From NCBI RefSeq assembly GCF_032062135.1, contig NC_092859.1:104965166-105029165 (forward strand): a stretch of DNA of 64,000 nucleotides. The letters are read 5' to 3'. Each line of letters opens with the position of its first letter. The stretch's first letter is position 1. The notes under the pieces are model-generated. The model did not search any database and was not told where the DNA came from. It saw nothing but the letters and a program-made list of their open reading frames with translations. The translations under genes were made by a program, and so were the position numbers. This document shows, piece by piece, positions 11,103-23,446 of this stretch. This DNA is from Pyxicephalus adspersus. Taxonomy: Eukaryota > Chordata > Amphibia > Anura > Pyxicephalidae.

Positions 11103-14100
11103 TTGTATTTTCTTCCTGATTTAAAAAGCTTTGTATTCATTCCAAGATGCATGAAAGGAGCCATCTATGTCAAATTAGAACAACCATCTCTGAACAGGGG
11201 CAGGGACCTTCAGCACAATCTGTCTTCCAACTATAATTATGATTTAACACATATAGCCCAGCTTTATAAAAATGATTCACACATTCAGCCTTGTAATTTG
11301 AAGGTTTAATATCTTTGCAGACTTCCTGACACCAAGGATCCAATTATGTTAATAGAACATGGTAGTTCAGAGTAACATTCCACGGTGAATTGATTAAGGC
11401 CTTTATGCAGTGTTGATTTACATTTTGGGGTGATTCATTCACCGGTAGGACTGATGAAGCAGTTTTGAAGCCTGCAAAATGTCTTTACTGCACAAGAGTA
11501 AGTCTAGTTGAATGTAATGAACTTCTACTAAATATACAATGACCTTCACAGATGTCTAGACATTAAATAATTGCAGCCAAAAATAACAAAGTAAAAATAA
11601 GTTGTCCAATAAAAGACACAATTTAAACACCAGCCTTTGCCCCAATATTTAGGCTCAAACCATAGATTTCCCCCGCAGTCCTTTTTATTCTTTATCCCAT
11701 TATTCAAAATACTTCCTCTGAGCTCATTCTGGACCCGCTCCAACCTGAAAGGAGAGGCAGCACAGTGATGACCTGCTTCCTGACAGCGCATGATCCAGTT
11801 GGCTACTTGTATTGCTTCTTCCAGTTTCTTGACAGCAGCTCAAAGTATATATAATATTAGCTTAGGAATTAGATTGTTTCTCTAGGTAAGATAGATTCAG
11901 AAAACCAGAGACATTCATGTAAACACTGTATAAGAAAAATGTGAATTTGTTGAAATAGTAGCACTAGAAAAATGACTTCATTTTCATTTAAAAACGCAAT
12001 CATAAAATCAACCATTGAAACGTCCATTAGCTTATCAACAATATTTAATATATGTCCGTGACTTGAATTAGCTTACAATTGTCATTTTTTAAAATTCGTA
12101 TTAACTGTGTATAGAAATGTTGTAGTTTACTATTTGCATTGGTAGGAAAGGGTTAATTTTCTAGATTTAAATACATATTAAACATGAAGACATCTGCCTG
12201 AGGATGTTGACTGCGTCATGCAGACAGAAATGGCTTTATCAAGACTAACAGTTGCCATTATGCTTCCCAGCTGAGCTGAGCTATGTACTTCCAAGGACTG
12301 CATCCCTCTCTCTCCTCTATTTATTGCAAGGCTCAATTCTATTAAAGATATCTCTAAGCTGAAAAACAGGGCCAATAGTTTATGTATTTCTGCCACATAA
12401 AATATGTTAAAATCTGTGAAACTGTTCGCTTATCATAGTTTTTTTTAGCACTGCATACTAAGGAGCAGAGGAGCAAAGGGAGGAGAAGGGGAGTAGTGTG
12501 ATATGTATAAGGAGAAGGGGAGCAGTGCAACATATGTAAAGAGCAAAGAACAGAGTATAAAGAACGGAAAAACACTTCCTGCATTTCGTAAACAGTTTTC
12601 AACTGCATGTTTTATTGTGAACCAATGTATAGAAGATAATTGATAAAAGACACCTTGGTTAGCATTGTTGACTTTGTTAGCAAAACACAAGCCCTAGTAA
12701 TAGTTTGAAAGGTTTTTTTCTATATCACAGCAGAAAAAGGAGATTTTCAAAGCAACTGAAGGGACATAAACTAGGGGGATGTGCCATGGTATCCTGTACT
12801 TAGATTCCTTTTCCTTGTCTAGTGTGGCCTGTTCAGTGTATAAAAAATTCTAATCCCATAGTGACATTATAGGCAGATTCATGCTTAGCGTCTGTGTTCT
12901 TTTTTTTTCTGTACAAAGCTAACTTTTTTACATTCCATTACACAATTAAACTAAATAAGAATGTGTTACTGACATAATTACAGCATAAACTACTTATTTG
13001 AATGGTACCGGTATGTATTCTTGTCTATAGTCTGGTGATTTCTCTCTGTGTTCCACTATCCTTCCCATTTTACTATCAGTTTTTGGAACTTACCAAGTTT
13101 TTGGAGATCATTGGTAAAAAGTAGAAAGCTAACTCATGTCTTAAAAGCTAATCTTTTTGTGCTGACTTTTTCAAAGGCTGAATGGGTAACTTTGATCATA
13201 TTTGTCAAACCAATTTAATTAGAAAGTGTGATAATATATATTTAATAAAAAATATTTATTTTTTAAGGGATCAAATTCCTCACAACATGTAAATGTATCT
13301 ATTAACACATTTTGGACTTCTTAGCACAAACCAGTGCAGTTCCATTGACATTGCTAACGACTTAATGGAAATCCTGTAGTGTTAAAGAGAAAGTATGGAA
13401 AGGCAGACACTTTTATTCTTTGATAGCTTTCTGCATATTGCAGATGACAGAGCATGTCTTTCATTTTACACTTCCATATCTGAATAAGATCTGAGAAGAT
13501 GAAAGACTCGTCTGAAGTCACTTGAAGATACAGGACACCCAGAGACAAGTCACTTTCAGAAGCTGGAGGTCTTCTGCACATTCTCTTTGTGCTTCCATAA
13601 AAGGAAGGAAAGTGAACAGGGAACAAGATGTAGGCAATGATTCCCTGCAGCCTGAAACTGAATTGCTATGTTAAAATAATCTCAGAATATAAAATACACT
13701 AATATATTATACATGCTGATGTTTTTTCCGGAGTTCATTGCTATTTATCTCATATACAGTGAAAGCTCATAGCACAGTTCTAAAGCCTATTTTGAAAGAC
13801 CAATAAAGCTTGAAATGAACAATTATATTATTTTAAACTGAAAAAATGTTGTCTAGTAAATTGAAACGTATTACTGGAAATAGTGCAGCACAAATTATGG
13901 CACATAAAAACATACTTTACTATGTAAATGAGAAAATAAAACTATATCTTTGTGCGATAGTATTTTCAAATAAATAAGGAGAGCAAGGCACTACTGCCCC
14001 CCACTAATTGGGTACAGATAAAAAATAAATACACATCTTAAAATGCACAAATTGGTCTATGTGCCTTAGTCCCCCACAACATGGTGGTGAAATTCCTAAT

Positions 14101-14899
14101 TTATGGTCCAGAAGACTATAGCATTCAGATGATGACCTCTCATACGCAAACGTTTATCCCCTGTTATGGCTAACTTTGCTTACACTCCCTATACACTGAA
14201 AATAATGATGGGTAAAAGGGATTAATTACCATCTGAAAGATACCCAGGATACCCCCTAAGTGTTGTCTAGTTAAGGCAGAAATAGCGCTGCCAATTGTAG
14301 TGTATTGCTGCTCTGGAAACTTTTATTTTTATATTATATTTATATTTTATTTTTTTATTTTTTTTATTTAATATTAGCAGAATAAATTCATCATGTGACT
14401 ATATTAATATTATGATTGTGTTTATCAATATTAAACACTTCAAACCAGCTTTCAATCACAACTGAACTGTTGGTGGTAGGTTTCCTTGATCTGTTGAGGT
14501 ATTTTCATGTATTCTTAAGTATCTTATTAAGGTAGAATAAAAATTCATGAAAAAAGTCCCTTGGCAAAACTTTTATAAAATTCAAGATGAGCACATTCCT
14601 AGATGAATTAAATAAAGAGTAGGATTTGGTGTTATAGTTTGTCATATAGTAACTGAGTGAACGTCCAAGGATGTCCTATTAGCCATTGTTATTTAATTAA
14701 TCAGTTAGGGTCTATAGACTACTAAAAGGACAGAGAGTTGTTTTTTACTTTCCAAAAGCAATAGTTTAGTGAATAGGGAAAAGTGTGTTAATTTATGCTA
14801 TGTTTATGCAATCGTGCAATAATTTTTATTTTTCTTGCACTTAATAAGTATTCAAGGATAATAGAGCTTCACCTTATTCATTAAACAAGTGAACACCCA
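11103..14899. other. AT-rich non-coding DNA with simple repeats
   Basis: No gene is supported. A 29/30-bp near-tandem duplication (both units begin ggagaagggg) lies at 12482-12540. T-rich low-complexity DNA (runs of ttta and ttttatt) lies at about 14318-14372. A minus-strand frame at 11546-11791 includes a pyrimidine-rich acceptor-like tcctttcag near 11745, but no donor or protein family could be tied to it. Confidence 0.45.
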
Positions 14900-14922
14900 A
14901 TATATATATATATATATATATA
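14900..14922. repeat. (AT)n microsatellite
   Basis: Eleven uninterrupted AT/TA steps read directly, followed by a short gap and another tatata-rich patch near 14940-14980. Confidence 0.95.
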
Positions 14923-15902
14923 CTCGAATCATTCATACAATATATATAAAGAAACAAGAAGAAACAAGCTATATATAAAAAAAAATAGGAGTTTATAGCC
15001 TTGTTTTTCCTTCTGTACATGGCACAATAGAAACTTGCTGAACCTGCGTATTCACCTCTGCTATGTCCTGGACATTCCTCAGTGATATGGCATGCTTATG
15101 CTGCAGTTTGACACCCGGTCCCAGTGAGCTTAATTTATTTTAAATTTAAGTCAGAGCTTTCAGCAAGCTCTTGATGGAAGGTGCTTACCTGGCTAATTTG
15201 CATTTTGCATTGCTTTTGGTTGTGATTCTTAATACTTATGCTTTTGTTGTCTCCTGCCCTTCTACCTGAATTCCAGTTATATTTGCTACCTCATGCAAAG
15301 ACCTCCAGTCTTTCTGACATGTGCTAAGTCACTTTCACTATCAGGACTTTTCCAAGTGTTGCTGTCCGCAGTGTAACATTAGTGGTCATGATAAAGACCT
15401 GATATTATTGGAGAACCCAGATCCAGAAGAAAATGTATGAAAAACATTCACTCACACATTTGATCCTTCAACCTACTCAGAAAGGAATTAATCTTGGGCC
15501 ATGCAAACCTTCAGGTGGAAAATTATCTTTTACATTTATTGGAATCTTAATGCCTATCTCTGCTTTATTATAAAATCTGACTCCTCAAGGATCCTTGTAT
15601 AAAATATTGGCTGGTATTTAGCATATACTACACATTGCACAAACAGCAGATCTATCTTTGTACTCATCAAAAGACTATGGGTAATGAAAGTATAGATTTC
15701 ATACCAAACGATAATTCTTATCCATGTTAGAATCCTAAAATTACCAGATGTAATCATTTATACCCCATATTTATCATCTGACTTTTTTAAATGATGATAT
15801 TAAACTATGGTCATCTAATGTTTGTTATTATCAAAATATCATACATTTATATTTATTTATTTATTTTTTATATGTCAATGTATAATAAACAGCCACACAC
15901 AT

Positions 15903-15955
15903 CCATATTTAATGTACAATGCTGCATAATATGTTGGTGCTATATAAGCATAGTT
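15903..15955 (+). repeat. Detached L2-type 3' tail, fragment
   Basis: The string aatgtacaatgctgcataat, then atgttggtgctatataa, matches the last part of the longer tail copies at 51701-51845 and 40305-40440. Only the terminal portion is present. In L2-clade LINEs such a tail is the 3' untranslated end recognised for reverse transcription, so short copies are common. Confidence 0.65.
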
Positions 15956-17648
15956 AAATATTAATTATCAGCCAAGCATTAAATCAATCATTACTGTGGG
16001 GTATTCACTTTTATTTATAACACAAAGCACACTGATGTTCAATTTGCATAGTTCTCATACTGCAGTGCACATCGAACATCTAAATGTTGCAGTTTTTTGC
16101 CTTGTCTTTGGATACTCACATACTGTATGTAGATACATGCATTAGTAGTATATTTCCCATTTACTGGTGTCTTGTAGACCAGGCCTGTTCATTTGGTCAT
16201 AACTTTATCAGTACCTGAAATGGAACTAAAGTCCCAATTTAAAAAATTGGCAATCAGGTAATGTTTCATCTGCAATAACTATTTTTACCTACCTGATGGC
16301 CACCTAGCTGTCAATTTTTGCTGAGCTGCCCATGAGCAGCACAGTGTTTGTTGCCAGGAATACCCTGCGATCCCAGGTTCCCCTGTGCGTGCCAGGAATA
16401 AATGACATTCTGTTCACCTGTGTGGATGTTTCATCATCCCAGGGTAGCCAATCAAGATGGCCGAAGATTAGGGTACAGAAAGATAGAATTGAGAGGATGG
16501 TGGCACCAAGGCCATGTGAAGATGATGGAGTGAGGACAAGTGAGTTTAGATAAAAAAAAATTGTGAACAAGTAGGTACCGTATTTTTCGCCGTATAAGAC
16601 GCTCTGGAATATAAGACGCACCCAATTTTAAAGGAGGAAAATCTAGAAAAAAAATTTTACTACAATTGTTCTGAGTTTTCAGTGGAATCACAGTTCCATA
16701 GTAGATATTGTGTGAAGTAACCAACAAGAAAGATAATGTAAATCCTTCATACAAACAGTAGTCCTTGTTGAAAGGATTCTATTCCTAGACCCAATTAGTG
16801 TGAGCTTGTATAAGCATTTACTTTTTTTTCAGTTACACCTTATACTAGCAAAGGCAAGGTGCGCCTTCAGCAGTTGTTTCTTGGATAAATACACAACACT
16901 GCACATTTAGCATCTGATTCTGCCATGAAGTAAACATTTCCTTTCATGCACAAGTTAATAAACACAGCTGGTTTACATCCGGCATCCTCTCACTTGGCCA
17001 TTGGATTGATTTGCCAAGTCTGTGTAGAGACCATCTCCTTAGAAATGTTAGAATTTATTTCCTGTTAAGTCATTTCCAGGAAACATGTTTTTGATCAGCT
17101 TCCTGTTCCTTGTTTTTATTTGTACAGAACAGAATGGTTCTCTTCTAAACGGTGATCAGGTACAGAAATAAACTGTGTGGCTGTATCGTGGACACAATAG
17201 GCAATTGATAATGAAAATTGTTGGAGGTATCCTGTTTCTGTGTCCTCTGTTCAACAGAATTTACAAGGACTATTTTCCAACATCTCAGAAAGATAAATGA
17301 TTCATTCAGCATTGCAGTGCTGAAGAAAAGATGGTCAAAACAAAACAGAAAGGCTCTGTTTCTAAATCTTGTAGCTGTCAAAAGTAGTGCAGTGTACAGA
17401 TCAGTGTACAGACCTTTTACATTAGAAAATTGTGAAGACATTTAGCAAAACCTCAATGCTTCAAACACTTGAAATAGGAACAAGATTTACACCTTTCAGC
17501 ATCTTCAAAGACAAAACATTGTAAAATATGTGCCACTCTGCCCATAGTTAAGAAGAAAAACCCAACAACAACAATTTTATAGCACAATGGCAACTGGAAG
17601 AACGGCCACATTCATATCCACAATGCAAGTAAAGGGCTTAATCTAAAG
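15956..17648. other. Non-coding DNA, mildly GC-rich patch at 16320-16520
   Basis: The patch at 16320-16520 is GC-richer and holds overlapping open frames on both strands that lack any recognisable motif. It runs into the short repeat at 16575. The remainder is AT-rich without supportable genes; the frames at 17145-17445 on both strands look like chance. Confidence 0.4.
16575..16655. repeat. Dispersed repeat end with tataagacgc motif
   Basis: The text taccgtatttttcgccgtat followed by aagacgctctgg and a second tataagacgcacccaat is a sequence I recognise as a widespread vertebrate dispersed repeat, probably the terminus of a DNA transposon. Only one end is visible, so class and full extent cannot be given. 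Confidence 0.5.
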
Positions 17649-18408
17649 CAGGGGTGTCAAACTCATATACACAGAGAGTCAAGATTAAAAACTCTGTGGA
17701 CCAAACTTGAAATTTATTGAAAAAGTTGAGGACGTTTTTCCTTCTCATTAGATATAAAACATTTTCATATGGAAACAAAGAGGTTTGGCTTAACATTCAA
17801 TTTGGAACAAGCCTATAATAGAGAAAGCAGCCTTAGATTTTTTTTTAATTTTATTTAAGAAAAAATCTTATGCCTCTTTTTTATTTGTAGCCTTAAATTT
17901 AGAGTTTAATGTAGAGTTAAATTTCAATATGGTTACTGTGCCAAGGAACACATTTAGAGAACTTCACTGCATATTACTGCTTTCTCATGTGTTATTGTTT
18001 CTTTTTATTGAGATTAATTGTTTTACCTTGCCAGAGAATGCAATGTGAAACCAAATGAATTGCTGCATGCAATAACTGTATAATACTTCCTGAATATTTC
18101 ACCATTTTGTAATGAGCTTACCTGTCACTACAACCTCCAATGCGGGGCCATGCATAGGCAGAGAGCTTTTCTATAGAAGGGAGTGATGCAGCTACTACAA
18201 TTCCAGTCATTACTTTCATCTATATGAAATGCGGGGCCACACATAGGCCACTGGTCTATAGACGCCAGGAATTGTAGTAGCAGCATCACTCGCTGCAATC
18301 CGTAGTAAAGGCGGGCCAACTGCAATTCATATTACGATTTTTTGGCGGGGCCAAAAAAAGGATGTTTCAGGCCAGATTTGGCCCACGGGCCAGAGTTTGA
18401 AACCCCTG
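17649..18408. mobile_element. hAT element (760 bp), non-autonomous
   Basis: The termini CAGGGGTGTCAAACTC and gagtttgaaacccctg match as inverted repeats at 15 of 16 positions. The flanks are atctaaag (17641-17648) and attcaaag (18409-18416), an 8-bp duplication with two differences. Inside is a 24-bp inverted repeat with one mismatch (18181-18204 against 18268-18291) and two direct copies of a gcggggccacgcataggc-like block at about 18141 and 18232, the kind of subterminal repeats hAT transposases bind. There is no transposase reading frame. It lies 130 bp beyond the candidate exon at 18539-18660, on the donor side, that is inside the next intron of that gene. Confidence 0.88.
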
Positions 18409-18538
18409 ATTCAAAGCAACCATGTTTTTTTTACAATTTCCAATTCAGTAATATCTGGCTATGGGTATGCATATTTTAACAAACCAGGCAGAGACATGCA
18501 ATAGGGATAACCCTCTTTTAAAAGAGAAATAAACTCAC

Positions 18539-18660
18539 CTCTTCTTGTTCCATCAGTTGAACCATCTTGTTCACCCAGTCCTTTTTCCTTTCCTTTGGGA
18601 CTTCAACATATTTATTGGCCAGGCCAGAATGATGTAACTTAGTGTACATTCGAAAGAACC
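18539..18660 (-). CDS. Candidate internal exon of an unidentified minus-strand gene
   Basis: On the minus strand a pyrimidine-rich acceptor, ttcctgcctgtctgcag, is followed by 122 bp that stay open and end in gaagag|gtgagt, a near-ideal donor. The exon begins with two bases of a split codon and ends on a codon boundary. Its 40 full codons have protein-like composition: an aromatic start (FFRMYTKLHH), a YVEVPKERKKDW stretch, and a charged, probably helical end (MVQLMEQEE). I do not recognise the gene. If real, the gene runs right to left and the surrounding DNA is intron. No second exon was found in the window, which suits the very long introns of frog genomes. Alternative: an exon of a processed or dead copy, or a chance match of splice signals. 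The open frame extends slightly beyond both splice sites, so the frame alone is weak evidence. Confidence 0.6.
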
Positions 18661-18734
18661 CTGCAGACAGGCAGGAACATTTATTATATTGCAGAAGGGG
18701 CATAGCATTTTTTTTAGGTTTTCTTCTAAAACAC

Positions 18735-18955
18735 CAATAATATCCCTTGGCAGTTATATCAGTGGCAACAATGTTAAACCCCCTTTATTGGTGTCATTGT
18801 CAGCAATAATAAACCCCATTGTTAGATGTCAGTGACAGTGACAGCAATAACCCCCCCCCCATCACTATTGTTAGTGTCAGCAATAAATATTCCATCTTTA
18901 TTGGGGTCCATGATAGCAATAATATTTTGTAATAATCATTGGTGTTTACTGGTCT
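18735..18955. repeat. Degenerate minisatellite, about 45-60 bp period
   Basis: The blocks gtgtcattgtcagcaataat, tgtcagtgacag...cagcaataac, tgttagtgtcagcaataaat and ggtccatgatagcaataat follow each other at roughly regular spacing, each flanked by a cccc(t/a)ttattg(g/t)-like piece. Three to four worn copies are visible, with a C run at 18849-18859. Confidence 0.6.
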
Positions 18956-19204
18956 TTCACTTGAAAGCATGTTTTTTCGTTTTTTAATTGGGCAATAGTC
19001 CTGACTTCTTTAACACTTGGCTGAAGGTGAAGAGCAAGAAGGCAGCAGCTTCAGAACTCTCCATGTGCAAATGCTTTGAGCACTTCAATGTAGCCTTTCT
19101 ACAATTCTGAAAAATGTTGAAATTGAAGTCTATGCACGTAATTTATTTAAGTTTCCTGCAATATTCGTAAAACAATTTCACTCAGCTCAACAGTGGCTCA
19201 GTGA

Positions 19205-20825
19205 ATGCCAGGCCTAGCAACTTCCTCCCCATCGCTCCTATGACTGTGCGATAGACCTCATACCTAATTCCAGACCTCCCATAGGTCAAGTATACCCCTC
19301 AGTCATCAGGAGATGAAGGCTATGAGTGAATACATGCAGGAGAATCTGCAGTGAGGATTTATTTGTAAGTCCTCTTCCCCTGCTGGCGCAGGCTCTTCTT
19401 TGTCCAAAAGAAGGATGGGACTCTTCGTCCTTGTATTGATGACCGTGGTTTGAATGCCATCACTATTAAAAACCGCTACCCACTGCTGCTTATCCCTGAG
19501 CTCTTTGACTGTCTCCGTGGTGCTCAGATCTTCACCAAACTGGACCTCTGAGGGGCCTACAACCCAAATCGGATCAAGGAGGGGGATGAATAGAAGATAG
19601 CATTTAATACCAGGGATGGGCATTATGAATATCTGGTGATGCCCTTCTGTCTCTGTAATGCCCTGGCTGTCCTCCAACACTTTATCAACAAAGTATTTCT
19701 TGACCTTCTATACATCTGTGTTGTTGTCTATTTGGATGACATTTTGATTTTCTCTCCTGACTTGCCTACCCACTGACAGCATGTCCGCCTTGTCTTATGG
19801 AGACCCAGAAACAACCGACTCTACGCTAAGGTAGAAAAGTGCCTGTTCAAATGCCCCCAGGTGCCCTTCCTAGGTTACATTGTTTCCAAGGATGGCCTTT
19901 ATATAGGGAACAGCTATAGAGCTATCTCTAACTGGCCGCTACCCTGCGGTCTTAAGGCCACTCAGTGTTTCCTGGGTTTTACCATCTACTACTGGCAGTT
20001 TATCCAAGAATACACCACGCTGGTAGCGCTCATCACTGCACTAACCTGAAAGGATGCTAACCCTATGAACTGGCCCTCTGAGGCCTTTCATTCCTTGAAG
20101 AAGCCTTTCTTTCTGGCCTAGCTATGATTAGACCAGATGTTTCCAAGCCCTTCTCAATAGAAGTTGATGCCTCCTCAGTCGGAGTGGGAGCTATTCTTTT
20201 TCAGACCCCCACCAGAGCTTGACGCCCATGTGCGTTCTTTTCATAGAAGTTCTCCCCAGAAGAGAAGAATTACTCCATTGGAGACAGGGAGCTGCCGGCC
20301 ATCAAACTCGCTCTAGAACAATGGTGCTATCTTTTGGAGGGCTCTCCTAATGGGGTCACTATTTTCACCGACCACAAAAAACTCCAATACCTAGTCGGCT
20401 TGTTGCCTCACTCCTCTGCAGGCTCGTTGGTCTTTGTTCTTTTCCCATTTTGATTTTATAATTACCTTTAAACCTAGTTCCGCTAACTCCTGAGCTCCTT
20501 CGATGAACAGGATTCTGAATCCACTGCTGAGCAAGAGTTTATTATCCCAGCGGCCCGAATCCCTGCCTTGATCTCTGTTCAGGAATCTGCTTTTCCCTTA
20601 GGTAAAAGCTTGGTGCCTCCTCAACTCTGCACCAAAATATTACATTGGGCACATGACTTTAAACTCTGTGGCCACCCAGGTGTTCACAGAACTTTCACCC
20701 TTCTCTCCTGTCTGTACTGGTGCCCCAACCTTTGTAAGGATGTGATGGACTGTGCCAAGATCTGTGCTGTGTGTGCTCAAACCTCGACCCTGGCCTTCCT
20801 TGACTATCCTTCTGCTTTGTGATTT
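19205..20825 (+). pseudogene. Ty3/gypsy-type pol relic (RT, RNase H, start of integrase)
   Basis: This is a fragment of the polyprotein gene of a gypsy-class LTR retrotransposon, which copies itself through RNA and integrates the DNA copy. Domain order is preserved. The reverse transcriptase starts near 19210; VQKKDG-, CIDD-like and TKLDL motifs lie between about 19395 and 19550. The catalytic YLDD box is intact at 19729-19740. The RNase H region includes a FTDHK-like motif near 20370. The integrase zinc-binding region (GHPGVHRT, then CAKICAVC) lies at about 20670-20790. The relic stops there: the integrase core, gag, primer site and LTRs are missing. Several stops and frameshifts interrupt it (for example a stop directly after TKLDL at about 19549), so it is dead. 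The longest open frames on the minus strand here are shadows. Confidence 0.9.
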
Positions 20826-21833
20826 GGTACCATGTTTTGCCCACCTCAGTGTGCCCAAGGACCGCAACCTGGCAGTAACCAGCTCTGCACCTTGGCCTTT
20901 CTCAGGGCTCACACCACCTCTGTGCAAGCCGTAGCGCCCCCTGGTGGTCCTGTCTCTCCATGCGTGACAGGCTGAGTAGTGTAAACAATATTATACTAAC
21001 AGGAAGTGTGCTTATTGTATGGTACCTCATTGAATATGGCTGTCTGTGGTTAGAAAGCATTAAAGATGACCAGCAGCCTATATAACTAGCCCATCTGTAT
21101 GAGGTTTCTTGCTGTCAAATTGTACAATAATGTAATGTAAATTGTTCCAAAATGTTTGTAAATGGAGAAAAATAATGAGAAATTCAATTTAATACCCAAT
21201 TATATATTTGCCCTTAGTAAATACATTTTTTGCTGGGTAGATTTTAATAATAATATAATAAATATATTATTTAAAATAATAATAAAAATGTAATTCAAAT
21301 ACCTCCTTAATCTATGTACACACTCTAGATGATGAACGATCACCGTTATCTTGTTGGAAATTAGGTGTACAGAGGTCCTAATGTTGTTTAGCAATCTGCT
21401 GCGTAGTGTAAAAGTTTTGTGCAAAAAGCATAATGATTTAGTAGTAGTTGGATTGTTCTGATCGAAGTCGATTCCAACTCTGATCATAAATACTTGGATA
21501 TTGGGTCAGCACTTAGAGTTCCAATCTAACATTTGACAGGTATAGCACAACTCTGTACTCCAATCTTTTGTTATTTTTAACAGCTATGGCTAGATTGCCT
21601 AAGCCACTTGTAAATGGATTTCTTCTAAACTTCCTGCATGATGCAAAAGAGAGTTTATTGCATCCCTGCACAGTAAATGTACAAGATAAGTTTTCCAAAC
21701 TGTAGTTATGTCCCTGCTTGGCACTGATCTCAGTATTACATTTGATAATGCTTGATATAAAAAAATATAAAATTCCAACTCAAAGTTTTGGAATCTGGAT
21801 TAAACTGTATATAAAGTGCATGTACCAAACAAA
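20826..21833. other. Non-coding DNA after the pol relic
   Basis: About 120 bp beyond the relic are GC-richer (gtagcgccccctggtggtcc) and may be further element debris. A TATA-like ctatataac lies at about 21080. The rest, including a run of TAATAA-type steps at 21240-21290, is AT-rich and carries no supportable gene. Confidence 0.4.
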
Positions 21834-21838
21834 AAAGC

Positions 21839-22630
21839 TGTTAGGGCTGCACCCCGACAGGTGACGCAGGATTCCCTGGGGCGCGAAGTCTAAGTGTCTC
21901 CCGCTCTTCACCAGAACACTCCTGAACCCCCACAGCTCTGGGGAAGGGAGAAGAACCTTGCTTGGGGGGGGTGTGCACCGGCCAGAGCCGCAGACTATGG
22001 CTCAGATCATGACGTCACTATAGGAGAAGTTTCTTCCCCTTTCAGTGACGCAATCCGGAGCTTTAAAAGGTTGGGCACCCCTCATGCAAGGGATGATTGG
22101 CCAGTGACCCTAAAAGCCACTGGACTACTTCTCTGTGAGGAGAACATCAGGTCGCAACCCCCAGGCTCTCCCTAACAGAAGTGAGTAAAACAGAGGGCTC
22201 CGGTGTAGGGACAGCGCAGATCGGGTACTAAATTGGACGACAGCAGGAGGTACAGTCCAGGGAGATTGATGGTCAGGGCAGGAATCAGACGAGCATAACC
22301 CAGGTACAAGCACAGGTCAGAATTCCGAAGGAGCACGATATGGCAGAAGATAACTATAATAGCAAATCTCAGGTAACAAGGCTGAGGATCCAGCAACCAA
22401 AGGCTGCAATCAGGAAAGTATAAATAAGACTAGCAGCCAATAGCAGATCAAGGTTGGTACCAAGAACTACTCTGCTCATTGGCTGGAGTACATACTCTGA
22501 AAATATCTTCAGCTGTGCAAAGCCTCAGAAAAAGTGGAGGGGATGCTTAAAGAGGCAAATCTTTGCACAGCTATATGGAGGCTGGGGATGCTTAAGGCTT
22601 CTGGATAAATTTGCAGGCGGAGTGGTAACA
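21839..22630 (-). mobile_element. Solo LTR (792 bp) with perfect 5-bp target duplication
   Basis: The segment begins TGTTAGGGC and ends GTGGTAACA, so the termini are the inverted pair TGTTA/TAACA expected of an LTR. It is flanked on both sides by AAAGC (21834-21838 and 22631-22635), a perfect 5-bp duplication. No internal retroelement genes are attached, so it is a solo LTR, normally the product of recombination between the two LTRs of a full element. Orientation is put on the minus strand because that strand carries the 15-mer CTGCTATTGGCTGCT before a TATA-like cttatttata, as in the related segment at 2190. It is GC-rich relative to its surroundings. The open frames at 21894-22642 are by-products. 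It has its own target duplication and is therefore independent of the pol relic 1 kb upstream. Confidence 0.88.
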
Positions 22631-22639
22631 AAAGCAGCT

Positions 22640-23371
22640 TAAAAAAACTCTATGTCATCCTCCTAGAGCAGATATAGCAGAGTGCACATCCTGTGTGCCC
22701 TGGCAGTGTTTGACCAGGTTTCATGGTTTATCTTGTTCTTTCTGGGGTTCGTTTGGTTTCATTATTCTGCCTACGTACAGTATGTGTCAGTATACTGTAT
22801 CACAGTGGTACATTTGTTTATTCTGCAATTTAGCTCATGTTAGGTTAGATATTGGGTATATTGTTGCTTAGCAAACTTTAAAATGATATTTGATCGTGAA
22901 CTGAAATACAGATTTCTAAAGCTGATTTTTTTTGCAGTGCTTTCAATACATGAATATAAAATATAGCAACAATACATTGCATCAGTGATATGGAGAATTT
23001 TTTTTTTGTGGTTTATTTAAAGGGAAAAAATAGACTTTTAAATACATGTTAGATTTACTGAGTATAATGTAAATAATCCTAACTGTGGTTGGTCAAAATT
23101 AGTTTTGACTTTATTAGCATTATGTTAAAATTAATATCTAATATTATAAATGAACACATATTTGCATTTTACATATACAAATGTGTGCCTTACGGCTTTA
23201 CTCCCTGCATACCTGGCATGTAATGTCTTTCTGATAGGAACAATTAACCTTTGTAGCCTCTAATAGTGTAAAACATGCACAGTGCTCATTAGTGGACAGA
23301 GGCCATGAGCTCCATAGTGTTTAGATGTTTGGTTGCACATGGAAATAGTTTTTTTTAATGCAACCAAGATT

Positions 23372-23446
<75 letters not shown>

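Noticed and set aside
19306..19680. 124-codon minus-strand open frame
   Set aside because: It is the antisense shadow of the Ty3/gypsy reverse transcriptase relic on the plus strand, whose motifs are clear.
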